Positions 7,859 to 14,213 of a stretch of 21,907 nt of DNA are shown here, in pieces. The stretch spans positions 1 through 21,907 of the forward strand of contig JAFAAN010000017.1 of NCBI GenBank assembly GCA_023426545.1. Direction: 5' to 3'. The position numbers were made by a program, and so were the translations under genes. The notes under the pieces were generated by a model, which had not been told where the DNA came from, did no database searches, and saw only the letters and a list, made by a program, of their open reading frames with translations. The DNA comes from Pseudomonadota bacterium (lineage in GTDB: Bacteria; Myxococcota; Myxococcia; Myxococcales; Myxococcaceae). Numbering within the stretch: position 1 is the first letter of the stretch; each line of letters begins with the position of its first letter.

Positions 7859-8950
7859 GTGTCCATGGGACCCATCGCCTTCGACGCGACACTCTGGGAC
7901 GAGCCGACCACCGGCATCGGCCTGTACACCCGTTGCCTCGCCTCTGCCCTGGAGTCGCTGGGTGTCCGCCTGCTCAGGGTGGGCGCGCAGTCCTCCGGTG
8001 AGGCGCCTCGCGCGAAGTCCGGGCGCACCGCCTGGACGCTGGGCGGCTTGCCGCGCGTGCTCCAGGGCGCGGGCGTGCCGCTGTACCACGCGCACGGCAA
8101 CTTCAACCTGCCGCTCATCCGCGCGCCCGGGATGAAGTACGTGCTGACGGTGCACGACCTCATCCCGCTGCTGATGCCGGAGACGGTGTCCTCCGCGTTC
8201 CGTTGGCAGTTCCGCCTGTGGCTGACCCGCAGCCTGATGGTGGCGGACCAGGTGGTCTGCGTGAGCGAGCGCACGCGGCAGGACCTGCTGGCCCGCTACC
8301 CGGAGGTGGCGCCGCGCACGGTGGTGGTGCCCAACGGCGTGGACCACGTCCATGCGCCCGCGCTGGACGACACCAGCAAGGACTTCCTGCGGGCGCTCGC
8401 GCTGCCCAGGGACTACGTGCTCTACGCGGGCTCGCTCGACGTGCGGAAGAACGTGGACCTGGTGCTGGATGCCCTGGAGCGGCTCCGGATGAGAGGGCGT
8501 CCCGCGTCGCTCGTGCTCGCGGGGCAGCGCTGGTTCGGCGCCGGGAGGGTGGAGGCGCGCATCTCGCGGCTGCGGTCCGAAGGGCACGACGTGCGCGTGC
8601 TCGGCTACCAGTCCGACGCCGTGTTCTACGAGTTGATGCGCCGCGCGGCGGTGTTCGTGTTCCCCTCACGCTACGAGGGGTTCGGGCTGCCTCCGCTGGA
8701 GGCGATGCGGCTGGGGACGCCCACCATCGTCTCCACGGCGGGCTCGCTGCCGGAGGTCTGCGGCGACGCCGCGCTCGCGGTGGCGCCGGACGACGCGAAC
8801 GGACTCGCGCGGGCCCTGGATCGGCTGCTGCACTCGCCGGAGGAGCGCCGGGCGCTGGGGGCGCGTGGGGAAGCGCAGGCCGCGAAGTTCACCTGGAAGC
8901 AGACCGCCGAGGCCACTCTGGCGGCGTACGAGGCCGCGCTGCGGCGATAA
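7859..8950 (+). CDS. GT4 glycosyltransferase, single module
   Basis: Predicted retaining family-4 glycosyltransferase of 363 residues with a GT-B fold, using a nucleotide-sugar donor in glycan assembly. Near the N-terminus is the glycine loop DEPTTGIGLYTR, typical of the mannosyltransferase-like GT4 group. HDLIPLL follows at about 99-105 and YAGSLDVRKN at about 189-198. The donor-site signature SRYEGFGLPPLEAM lies at about 270-283, with the EX7E glutamates at 273 and 281. Start choice: GTG at 7859 has GAGG 6 nt upstream (7849-7852). ATG at 7865 is the alternative, and ATG at 7847 lacks a ribosome site. The end is followed after 8 bp by the lipoprotein gene, so the two are probably co-transcribed. 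It diverges from the two-domain GT4 gene and probably works on the same glycan. Confidence 0.88.
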   Translation: MSMGPIAFDATLWDEPTTGIGLYTRCLASALESLGVRLLRVGAQSSGEAPRAKSGRTAWTLGGLPRVLQGAGVPLYHAHGNFNLPLIRAPGMKYVLTVHDLIPLLMPETVSSAFRWQFRLWLTRSLMVADQVVCVSERTRQDLLARYPEVAPRTVVVPNGVDHVHAPALDDTSKDFLRALALPRDYVLYAGSLDVRKNVDLVLDALERLRMRGRPASLVLAGQRWFGAGRVEARISRLRSEGHDVRVLGYQSDAVFYELMRRAAVFVFPSRYEGFGLPPLEAMRLGTPTIVSTAGSLPEVCGDAALAVAPDDANGLARALDRLLHSPEERRALGARGEAQAAKFTWKQTAEATLAAYEAALRR

Positions 8951-8955
8951 GGAGG
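8949..8955 (+). promoter_or_regulatory. Strong Shine-Dalgarno overlapping a stop codon
   Basis: AAGGAGG overlaps the TAA stop of the GT4 gene and lies 3 nt before the lipoprotein ATG at 8959. This fixes the lipoprotein start although its frame is open far upstream, and it suggests coupled translation. Confidence 0.7.
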
Positions 8956-8958
8956 CGT

Positions 8959-9507
8959 ATGCGAAAGCGCATCTGGAGTGCGGTGGTGTTGTGCGGTTTG
9001 CTCGCGGGCTGCGCGAGCCGGCAGGAGGTGGCGTCCGCGCCCGCGGAGGCACCGCTCGCCAGCGCTGGCGCCGCGCAGGTGTCCGGTGAGGCACCGCCGG
9101 TGGAGGCCCCGCCCGAGGAGGATGGCGCGCCCCCCACGCCGAAGGCCCCGGTCCTGCCGCTGGAGGTGACGGCGAACCCCGAGCCCAAGGACCTCATCAA
9201 CATCGAGAGTGCCCGCGTGGAGGGCGACGTCCTGGCGCTGCATGTGTCGCACGGCGGAGGCTGCGCCGAGCACACGTACACGCTGGCCTGGGACGGGACG
9301 TTCCAGCAGGGCGCGGACGGAACGCCGGTGGCGAACCTGGTGCTGGTGCATGACGGGCACAACGACCGGTGCAAGGCGTTCCTGCGGGCGCGGCCTCGCT
9401 TCGACCTGTCCCCGATTGCGCAGCGCTTCGGCGCGCGGTTCGGCAAGGCGTCGGGTGCGGTGGACCTGGCCCTGCCGGACCAGGCCCCCGTGCGCTACGA
9501 CTTCTGA
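8959..9507 (+). CDS. Lipoprotein of unknown function
   Basis: This 182-residue secreted lipoprotein begins MRKR, followed by a hydrophobic stretch and the lipobox LAGC, with the lipidated cysteine at 18. Residues 19-68 are a Pro/Ala/Glu-rich spacer. The globular domain (about 70-182) has HVSHGGGCAEHTYTL around Cys102, then LVLVHDGHNDRCKAF around Cys138. These are the only two cysteines after lipidation and probably form a disulfide. A short beta-rich end, VRYDF, closes it. I recognise the pattern (GGC-x-x-H, then H-x(4)-D-x-C) as recurring in small secreted myxobacterial proteins, but I know no function. It follows the GT4 gene by 8 bp with a strong ribosome site. Its last 13 bp overlap the end of the convergent NADAR gene. 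Ser/Asp follow the lipid cysteine poorly (Ala-Ser), so outer-membrane retention is possible but not certain. Confidence 0.8.
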   Translation: MRKRIWSAVVLCGLLAGCASRQEVASAPAEAPLASAGAAQVSGEAPPVEAPPEEDGAPPTPKAPVLPLEVTANPEPKDLINIESARVEGDVLALHVSHGGGCAEHTYTLAWDGTFQQGADGTPVANLVLVHDGHNDRCKAFLRARPRFDLSPIAQRFGARFGKASGAVDLALPDQAPVRYDF

Positions 9508-10004
9508 GCGGCACCCCCCGCCAGCAGGTCCTCACGCAGCCTTGTGAGGACCTTGCCCAGCAGGTTCAGTCCCCGCCACCGCTCGGGGTTCCGGATGCGT
9601 GGGTCATCCTCGCTCAGGCCCACGCCCCAGATGCGGTCCAGGGGGCTGGCTTCCACCAGCTCCGTTCCCGCCGTGGCCAGCAGCGCCTTCAGCAGTGTGG
9701 GGTTCTGAGTGAACTTCGCGCGGTTGCCTTCGTAGACAATCTGCTCCCGCGCCTGCTCCCACCGCGCGGCGTCGAAGTGGCGGACCTTGCGGCCCAGCGC
9801 CTTGTGCGCCCGGGGGGAGTTCGACTCCAGGATGCGCGCCAGGACCTCGGCGTCACCGAAGAGCCGCGCCTTGCCCGCCATCATGTACTGCTCCGCGCAG
9901 GCGTAGCGCACGCCGTCCACCTCGAAGGCGGAGCGATGCCACTGGGAGAAGGGAGATTGCTCCTGCCAGAAGAAGGTGAATCGGGGCTTCCGAGCTCCGC
10001 TCAT
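9495..10004 (-). CDS. NADAR-family (YbiA-like) protein
   Basis: This 169-residue protein matches the NADAR (NAD and ADP-ribose) superfamily along its full length. It has SPFSQW (17-22), DGVRYACAEQYMMAGKA (30-46), the LGRK segment (70-73), REQIVYEGNRAKFTQNP (86-102), ELVEASPLDRIWGVGL (115-130) and the C-terminal RGLNLLGKVLTRLR (144-157). Known members include YbiA, which hydrolyses N-glycosidic bonds of early riboflavin-pathway intermediates, and NADAR enzymes that remove ADP-ribose from guanine in DNA. The conserved E38, the WG of the RIWGVGL block and the NLLG block are all present, so it should be active. Start: ATG at 10004 with GAGGA 6 nt upstream (complement of 10011-10015). The open frame extends further but has no other ribosome site. 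No DarT-like toxin or riboflavin gene is adjacent, so the substrate stays open. It diverges from the gene at 10111. Confidence 0.9.
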   Translation of the reverse strand: MSGARKPRFTFFWQEQSPFSQWHRSAFEVDGVRYACAEQYMMAGKARLFGDAEVLARILESNSPRAHKALGRKVRHFDAARWEQAREQIVYEGNRAKFTQNPTLLKALLATAGTELVEASPLDRIWGVGLSEDDPRIRNPERWRGLNLLGKVLTRLREDLLAGGAAQKS

Positions 10005-10110
10005 GGTGTGTCCTCGGTGATGGTGTCGATGGTACACTAACGATGGCGCCTCACGAGCCTGACAAGCGCCGTACAATGGCGGGACGCCGAGTCTCGCGGC
10101 GCCCGCCTCC

Positions 10111-10836
10111 ATGACGCTCTCCGACGCACAGGTCCTTCTGGAACGCGCCTTCATCGGGATGGAGGAGGGGGCTCCCCGGCTCCGCGAGCAGGAGGACGCG
10201 CGCTTCGCGCTCCGCCCGAGCGCCGTGTGGCTGGAGTACCGCTGGTACATCCAGGCGCGTGGCATGGCGGAGGTGTTCCTCAAGTGGAACCGCGTCCCCA
10301 TCCAGCAGAGCGCCACGGCCGAGGTCACCGTCCTGCGTGTCCATCTGCTCGGCGAGTCACCAGTGCTCTCCGGATGTGCGCGGCAACTACTCGACGGGGG
10401 CACGCCGTCGAGGGAGCGCATCCTGGACCTCTTCGGTGACGACGGTGTCCGCCGGGAGTGCGTGTCCTTTGGCCGGACGAGCGTCACCGTGGAGCACTGG
10501 GAGCCCGTGCCCGGTCCGCGCCCGCTGCTGGACGATGCGCGCTTCACCTCGCTCGCCGCGGTACTGGAGGCGCCGGACTCCACACCCGAGGCGCGTCACG
10601 AAGCGGTGCAGCGCCTCGCCGGCGAGCGAAGCCCGCGCGTCGTGTCGGCGCTGCTCGCGCTGGTGGCGCGCAGGCCATCGCTGATGGCGCTGCGGGTGTT
10701 GTCGGAGTGGGGCGTCGTCGAGGCACGCGAGGCGCTCCAGCGGGACCTGACCCTGGTGGGGGCGGACAACCCGGCGGACCTGTGGACCCTCACGGGGCTG
10801 GACCGGCGGCTTCAGGCCTGGGCAGCCCTCCCGTGA
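10111..10836 (+). CDS. Hypothetical protein with HEAT-like C-terminus
   Basis: I do not recognise this 241-residue protein. The N-terminal half (1-140) looks globular and mixed alpha/beta: SAVWLEYRWYIQARGMAEVF (helical, aromatic), then TAEVTVLRVHLLG, and FGRTSVTVEHWEPVP near 135. The C-terminal part, about 145-241, has short paired helices (EARHEAVQRLAGE, PRVVSALLALVARR, SLMALRVLSEWG, VVEAREALQRDL) like degenerate HEAT repeats, which usually bind protein partners. There is no signal peptide or membrane helix. The ATG at 10111 has no obvious Shine-Dalgarno sequence, and I saw no better in-frame start. Coding is supported by the long open frame and by gene-like spacing on both sides. It diverges from the NADAR gene across 106 bp and converges on rmd with 30 bp between. 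Confidence 0.7.
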   Translation: MTLSDAQVLLERAFIGMEEGAPRLREQEDARFALRPSAVWLEYRWYIQARGMAEVFLKWNRVPIQQSATAEVTVLRVHLLGESPVLSGCARQLLDGGTPSRERILDLFGDDGVRRECVSFGRTSVTVEHWEPVPGPRPLLDDARFTSLAAVLEAPDSTPEARHEAVQRLAGERSPRVVSALLALVARRPSLMALRVLSEWGVVEAREALQRDLTLVGADNPADLWTLTGLDRRLQAWAALP

Positions 10837-10866
10837 GCGAGGGCGCCCGCGCGGCCCAGCCGCCGC

Positions 10867-11793
10867 TCAGGCCGCGCCGGGCACGCGGGGGCCGAGCACG
10901 TCCCGCAGGGCGTCCGTCACCGTCAGCTTCGGGGCCCAGCCCAGCGCCTTCAGCTTGTCGGGGACGCCGACGAGGCTGGGGATGTCGGAGGGCCGCAGCC
11001 GCGCGGGGTCCAGCTCGATGCGCGCGTTGACGCCCGCCAGCGAGAGCATCTCCTCCAGCAGGCTGCGGATGGTGCGCCCTTCGCCGCTGGCGATGTTGTA
11101 CGCCTGTCCTGGCTCGCCCTTCTCCAGCAGCAGCCGGTACGCCTCCACCACGTCGCGGACGTGGGTGAAGTCGCGTACCGCCTCCAGGTTGCCAGTGCGG
11201 AGCACCGGGTCCACCGTGCCCAGGCCGATGGCGCGAATCTGCGCCGCGAAGGAGGGCACCACGAAGGTGGGGTCCTGGCCCGCGCCGAGGTGGTTGAAGG
11301 GCCGCGCCATGACGACCTCCAGCCCGTAGCTGCGGTGGAACTGCACCGCGGCCAGCTCGGCGGCGGACTTCGAGGCCGCGTAGGGGCTCAGGGGCACCAC
11401 CGGGGTGTCCTCGGTGGCGCGCGTGCCCTCGGGCACCGGGCCGTACACCTCGCCGGAGCCCACCAGCACCACGCGCGTCTTCGGCGCGCTCTCGCGCACC
11501 GCGGTGAGCAGGTGCACCACGCCCATGGTGTTCACCGAGAACACGCGGGACGGGTTGTGGTGGCTCTTCGCGACCGAGCTGAAGCCCGCGAGGTGGATGA
11601 TGCCCTCGGGCTTCGCGTCGGCCACCGCCGCCTTCACCGCGGCCTCGTTGGCCACGTCGAAGTGCAGGGCGCTGCTATTGACGCCCTCTCCGCGCGGCCC
11701 GTGGGCCTCCACCACCTCGTCTCCGGCGGCGCGAAGCAGCGCGCACAGGTGCCGGCCAACGAAGCCATCCGCTCCCGTGACGAGGACGCGCAT
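10867..11793 (-). CDS. rmd: GDP-4-keto-6-deoxy-D-mannose reductase
   Basis: Short-chain dehydrogenase/reductase of the extended NDP-sugar type, 308 residues. It would reduce the C4 keto group of GDP-4-keto-6-deoxy-D-mannose, the product of the gmd gene next door, giving GDP-D-rhamnose (or GDP-6-deoxy-D-talose if the stereochemistry differs). The NAD(P) loop is VTGADGFVGRHL (5-16), HLAGFSSV lies at 67-74, and the catalytic pair is Y138 and K142 in SPYAASKSAAE. RPFNHLGAGQDP (164-175) is a signature of Rmd-type reductases. It is not a GDP-fucose synthase (GMER) by these motifs. The ATG at 11793 directly abuts the gmd stop (11794-11796) with no gap, so translation is probably coupled. The ribosome site is weak. 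Product stereochemistry cannot be decided from sequence. Confidence 0.88.
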   Translation of the reverse strand: MRVLVTGADGFVGRHLCALLRAAGDEVVEAHGPRGEGVNSSALHFDVANEAAVKAAVADAKPEGIIHLAGFSSVAKSHHNPSRVFSVNTMGVVHLLTAVRESAPKTRVVLVGSGEVYGPVPEGTRATEDTPVVPLSPYAASKSAAELAAVQFHRSYGLEVVMARPFNHLGAGQDPTFVVPSFAAQIRAIGLGTVDPVLRTGNLEAVRDFTHVRDVVEAYRLLLEKGEPGQAYNIASGEGRTIRSLLEEMLSLAGVNARIELDPARLRPSDIPSLVGVPDKLKALGWAPKLTVTDALRDVLGPRVPGAA

Positions 11794-12768
11794 CTACCGC
11801 TGCCCCGCCTTCACGCGCTCCAGGTCGGCGTCCACCATCATCTCCACCAGTTCCTTGAAGCGGACCTTCGGCTCCCAGTCGAGCTTCGTCTTCGCCTTCG
11901 TCGGGTCGCCGATGAGCAGGTCCACCTCGGCGGGCCGCACGAAGGCCGGGTCGATGTAGACGTGCTTCTCCCAGTCCAGGCCCACGCGGGCGAAGGCAAT
12001 CTCCACCAGCTCGCGCACCGTGTGCGTCTCGTTGGTGGCCACCACGTAGTCCTCGGCCTGCGGCTGCTGGAGCATCCGCCACATGGCATCCACGTAGTCA
12101 CCGGCGAAGCCCCAGTCGCGCTTGGCGTCCAGGTTGCCCATGGGCAGCTTCTCCTGGAGGCCCAGCTTGATGCGCGCCACGTTGTAGGTGACCTTCCGGG
12201 TGACGAACTCCAGGCCCCGGCGCGGCGACTCATGGTTGAAGAGGATGCCGCTCACCGCGAAGAGGTTGAAGGACTCGCGGTAGTTCACGGTGATGTGGTG
12301 GCCGTAGGCCTTGGCCACGCCGTACGGACTGCGCGGGTAGAAGGGCGTGTCCTCCGTCTGGGGGACCTCCAGCACCTTGCCGAACATCTCGCTGGATGAC
12401 GCCTGATAGAAGCGCGCCTCCGGGCGGGTGTGGCGGATGGCCTCCAGCATCTTCGTCACGCCCAGGGCGGTGAACTCGCCGGTGAGCACCGGCTGGTTCC
12501 AGCTGGTGGGGACGAAGGACTGCGCCGCCAGGTTGTACACCTCGTCCGGCTTCGTCAGGTTCAGCAGCGCCGCGAGCGAGAACTGGTCCAGCAGGTCGCC
12601 CTGGTGCAGCTGAATCTTCCCGTGCAGGTGTTGGATGCGCTCGAACTTCTCTTCGGATGAGCGGCGCACCATGCCGTGCACTTCATAGCCCTTCGAAAGG
12701 AGCAGCTCCGCAAGGTAGCTGCCGTCCTGCCCAGTAATACCTGTGATGAGTGCGCGCTTGGTCGCCAT
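11794..12768 (-). CDS. gmd: GDP-mannose 4,6-dehydratase
   Basis: NADP-dependent extended SDR enzyme, 324 residues (usual bacterial range 320-375), converting GDP-D-mannose to GDP-4-keto-6-deoxy-D-mannose in the cytosol. The nucleotide loop is GITGQDGSYLAE (10-21) and RRSS lies at 35-38. Motifs YNLAAQSFVPTSW (78-90), QASSSEMFG (122-130) with catalytic S125 and E127, and SPYGVAKAYGHH with Y149 and K153 are all intact. NHESPRRGLEFVTRKV (178-193) and the RDWGFAGDYVDAMW region are the GMD-specific substrate segments. The ATG at 12768 follows a region with no Shine-Dalgarno sequence. Together with rmd it forms a two-gene operon supplying a GDP-6-deoxyhexose, probably for the glycosyltransferases at 4001-8950 or for O-antigen. 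Confidence 0.96.
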   Translation of the reverse strand: MATKRALITGITGQDGSYLAELLLSKGYEVHGMVRRSSEEKFERIQHLHGKIQLHQGDLLDQFSLAALLNLTKPDEVYNLAAQSFVPTSWNQPVLTGEFTALGVTKMLEAIRHTRPEARFYQASSSEMFGKVLEVPQTEDTPFYPRSPYGVAKAYGHHITVNYRESFNLFAVSGILFNHESPRRGLEFVTRKVTYNVARIKLGLQEKLPMGNLDAKRDWGFAGDYVDAMWRMLQQPQAEDYVVATNETHTVRELVEIAFARVGLDWEKHVYIDPAFVRPAEVDLLIGDPTKAKTKLDWEPKVRFKELVEMMVDADLERVKAGQR

Positions 12769-12799
12769 GGTCGTTTTCTGTGTTGGCTGGAAGACGCCC

Positions 12800-12829
12800 G
12801 TTCTAGCCGAGGCACCAACCTACCGCCAA
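12800..12829 (-). promoter_or_regulatory. Candidate promoter of gmd-rmd
   Basis: Read on the minus strand, TTGGCG (complement of 12824-12829) and TAGAAC (complement of 12800-12805) are separated by 18 bp, each matching the sigma-70 consensus at 4 of 6 positions. Transcription would begin about 25 nt before the gmd ATG. The match is modest and is based on pattern only. Confidence 0.3.
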
Positions 12830-12868
12830 CCGTTCCCAGGGCATTCCCACTTGAAAGCCATTGGTGCC
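12811..12868. promoter_or_regulatory. Spaced 8-bp inverted repeat in a divergent promoter region
   Basis: GGCACCAA at 12811-12818 recurs inverted as TTGGTGCC at 12861-12868, centres 50 bp apart (about five helical turns). The pair lies between the divergent gmd and phytase-like genes. The left copy sits inside the candidate gmd promoter spacer. A regulator binding both sites on the same DNA face, by looping, would fit, but this is inference. Confidence 0.3.
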
Positions 12869-12911
12869 GTGCCAAGTTAGGGCGTCCCGAGCGCTCAACC
12901 TGGAGGCGGTC

Positions 12912-14168
12912 ATGCGCAACCCTACCCCCCTGGCCCTGGCGGCACTGCTGCTGGGCATTCCGGTGTCCGCGCAGGTCGCCGTGGCCCCTTCGTCCCAGAC
13001 CCTTCCGGATCCGGCGATTACCGGCGGCACGCTCCAGGACGCGGTGCTCTGGGTGAGCCCGGGAGGCAGCGCCAGCAGCCTGCTCCTCACCGCCTATGAC
13101 AACGCCAACTCGGGTCTCATCACCTTCGGGGCCGACGGCCGGCAACTGGAGGCGGAGCTGTCGGACGGGCCCATGGCGGCGGTGGCGGTGCACGACGACT
13201 TCCTGCTGTCGGGCGTGCAGGCCACGTTGGCGGTGGCAGCCAGCGTGAACTTCAACGGGCTGGCGGCCTACACGGTGGACCCTGGCCGCGCGGACCGGGT
13301 GGTGCGCGTCGGACCCGCTGGGTTCCTGGTGGGACGGCAGTTCTCCGCCGTAGCGCTCTATCAGAGCCAGGACTCGGGCCGCTTCTTCCTCTTCGCGGGC
13401 TCCCCGGACGGCTTTCTTCAGCAGTACGAGCTGTCAGGAGACACGGGCGCGGTGACGGCCACGCCGGTGCGCACGCTCCGCACGTCGGGGCCGGTCGTCG
13501 GGCTGGTGGTGGACGCGGAGTCGAGGTCCTTGTTCGTCACGCAGCAGGGGCAGGGCCTCTGGCGGTATGGCACCGAGGTCGAGGACGACGGCAACGGGCA
13601 GCAGCTGGCGGTCCAGGGGAGCACGCAGCTGTCCAGCGACGTGGGCCGCGTGGGCCTGTACCGCGCTCGCAATGGCGAAGGGTACATCCTGGTCGCGGAC
13701 CCGGGCGCGAACGCGTTCGCCGTCTTCGAGCGCCGCGCGCGGACCTTCGTGGGCACGTTCCAGATGGCCACCGACGCGGGCGTCATCAGCGCGAACGCGC
13801 CGCTGGCCCTCGCCGTGGCCGCGCAGCCGGTGGGGAACCTCTATCCGGACGGGCTCTTCGCGGGGAGCGACGCGTTCAGCAATCCGCAGAACCTCAAGCT
13901 GGCCTCCTGGGCGTCGGTGGCGGACGCGTTCGACCCCGCGCTGCGAGTCGACACGCGGGCCGGCATGGATGGAGGAACAGGGGGGGGAGCGGACGGTGGC
14001 GCGAACGATGGGGGCGGCATCATCGGAGGCCCAGGCCCGCAACCTCCGCCGTGGGGCGAGATACCGCCTGACGGCGGCGCCTGCTCGTGCGCCTCGGCCT
14101 CCGTTCCCTCCACGGCGTTGATGGCCCTGCTCGCCCTGGTGCGGGTGGTTCGCCGCCGGCGCGGCTGA
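12912..14168 (+). CDS. Surface-anchored beta-propeller phytase-like protein, catalytically degenerate (MYXO-CTERM)
   Basis: This 418-residue exported protein has a signal peptide (cleavage probably after PVSA, before QVAVAP). Its six-bladed propeller region resembles Bacillus beta-propeller phytase throughout: LWVSP for the DPAIWV block, SGLITFGADGRQL, VVGLVVDAESRSLFV, GLWRYG, SSDVGRVGLY, GEGYILVADPGAN, and the late YPDGLFAGSDA and LKLASWASVADAF. The acidic and basic residues used for calcium and phosphate binding are mostly replaced (for example EE of IAEED is QQ, and DIEGL is DVGRV). It is therefore probably not an active phytase. After about residue 350 there is a Gly/Asp-rich linker, then CSC (391-393), a hydrophobic stretch and VVRRRRG: the MYXO-CTERM tail, expected to be processed by a myxosortase. 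The ATG at 12912 is fixed by GGAGG 5 nt upstream (12902-12906). A nucleotidase gene follows 45 bp downstream on the same strand. Confidence 0.85.
   Translation: MRNPTPLALAALLLGIPVSAQVAVAPSSQTLPDPAITGGTLQDAVLWVSPGGSASSLLLTAYDNANSGLITFGADGRQLEAELSDGPMAAVAVHDDFLLSGVQATLAVAASVNFNGLAAYTVDPGRADRVVRVGPAGFLVGRQFSAVALYQSQDSGRFFLFAGSPDGFLQQYELSGDTGAVTATPVRTLRTSGPVVGLVVDAESRSLFVTQQGQGLWRYGTEVEDDGNGQQLAVQGSTQLSSDVGRVGLYRARNGEGYILVADPGANAFAVFERRARTFVGTFQMATDAGVISANAPLALAVAAQPVGNLYPDGLFAGSDAFSNPQNLKLASWASVADAFDPALRVDTRAGMDGGTGGGADGGANDGGGIIGGPGPQPPPWGEIPPDGGACSCASASVPSTALMALLALVRVVRRRRG
13980..13987 (+). repeat. Run of eight G residues inside a coding sequence
   Basis: An uninterrupted G8 tract lies in the Gly-rich linker coding region of the phytase-like gene, just before the anchoring tail. 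A one-base slip would remove the Cys-Ser-Cys tail and so the surface anchor. It may be simply a by-product of Gly codons in GC-rich DNA. Confidence 0.6.
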
Positions 14169-14213
14169 AGCGCGTTGCCAGCGGGCGCGTGCCGCGCTGA
14201 AGTGCGCGCCCGC

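Noticed and set aside
10059..10077. CTGACA and TACAAT boxes before the gene at 10111
   Set aside because: Each is close to a sigma-70 box, but they are only 7 bp apart, so they cannot act together. TACAAT might still be a -10 alone, with no usable -35.
9495..10836. NADAR plus divergent neighbour as a DarT/DarG-like toxin-antitoxin pair
   Set aside because: The neighbour has no ADP-ribosyltransferase motifs, is divergent rather than co-transcribed, and looks like a HEAT-repeat protein.
12859..12880. TGGCAC on the minus strand as half of a sigma-54 promoter
   Set aside because: The required TTGC-type element at the correct spacing is absent (CAATG is found instead).
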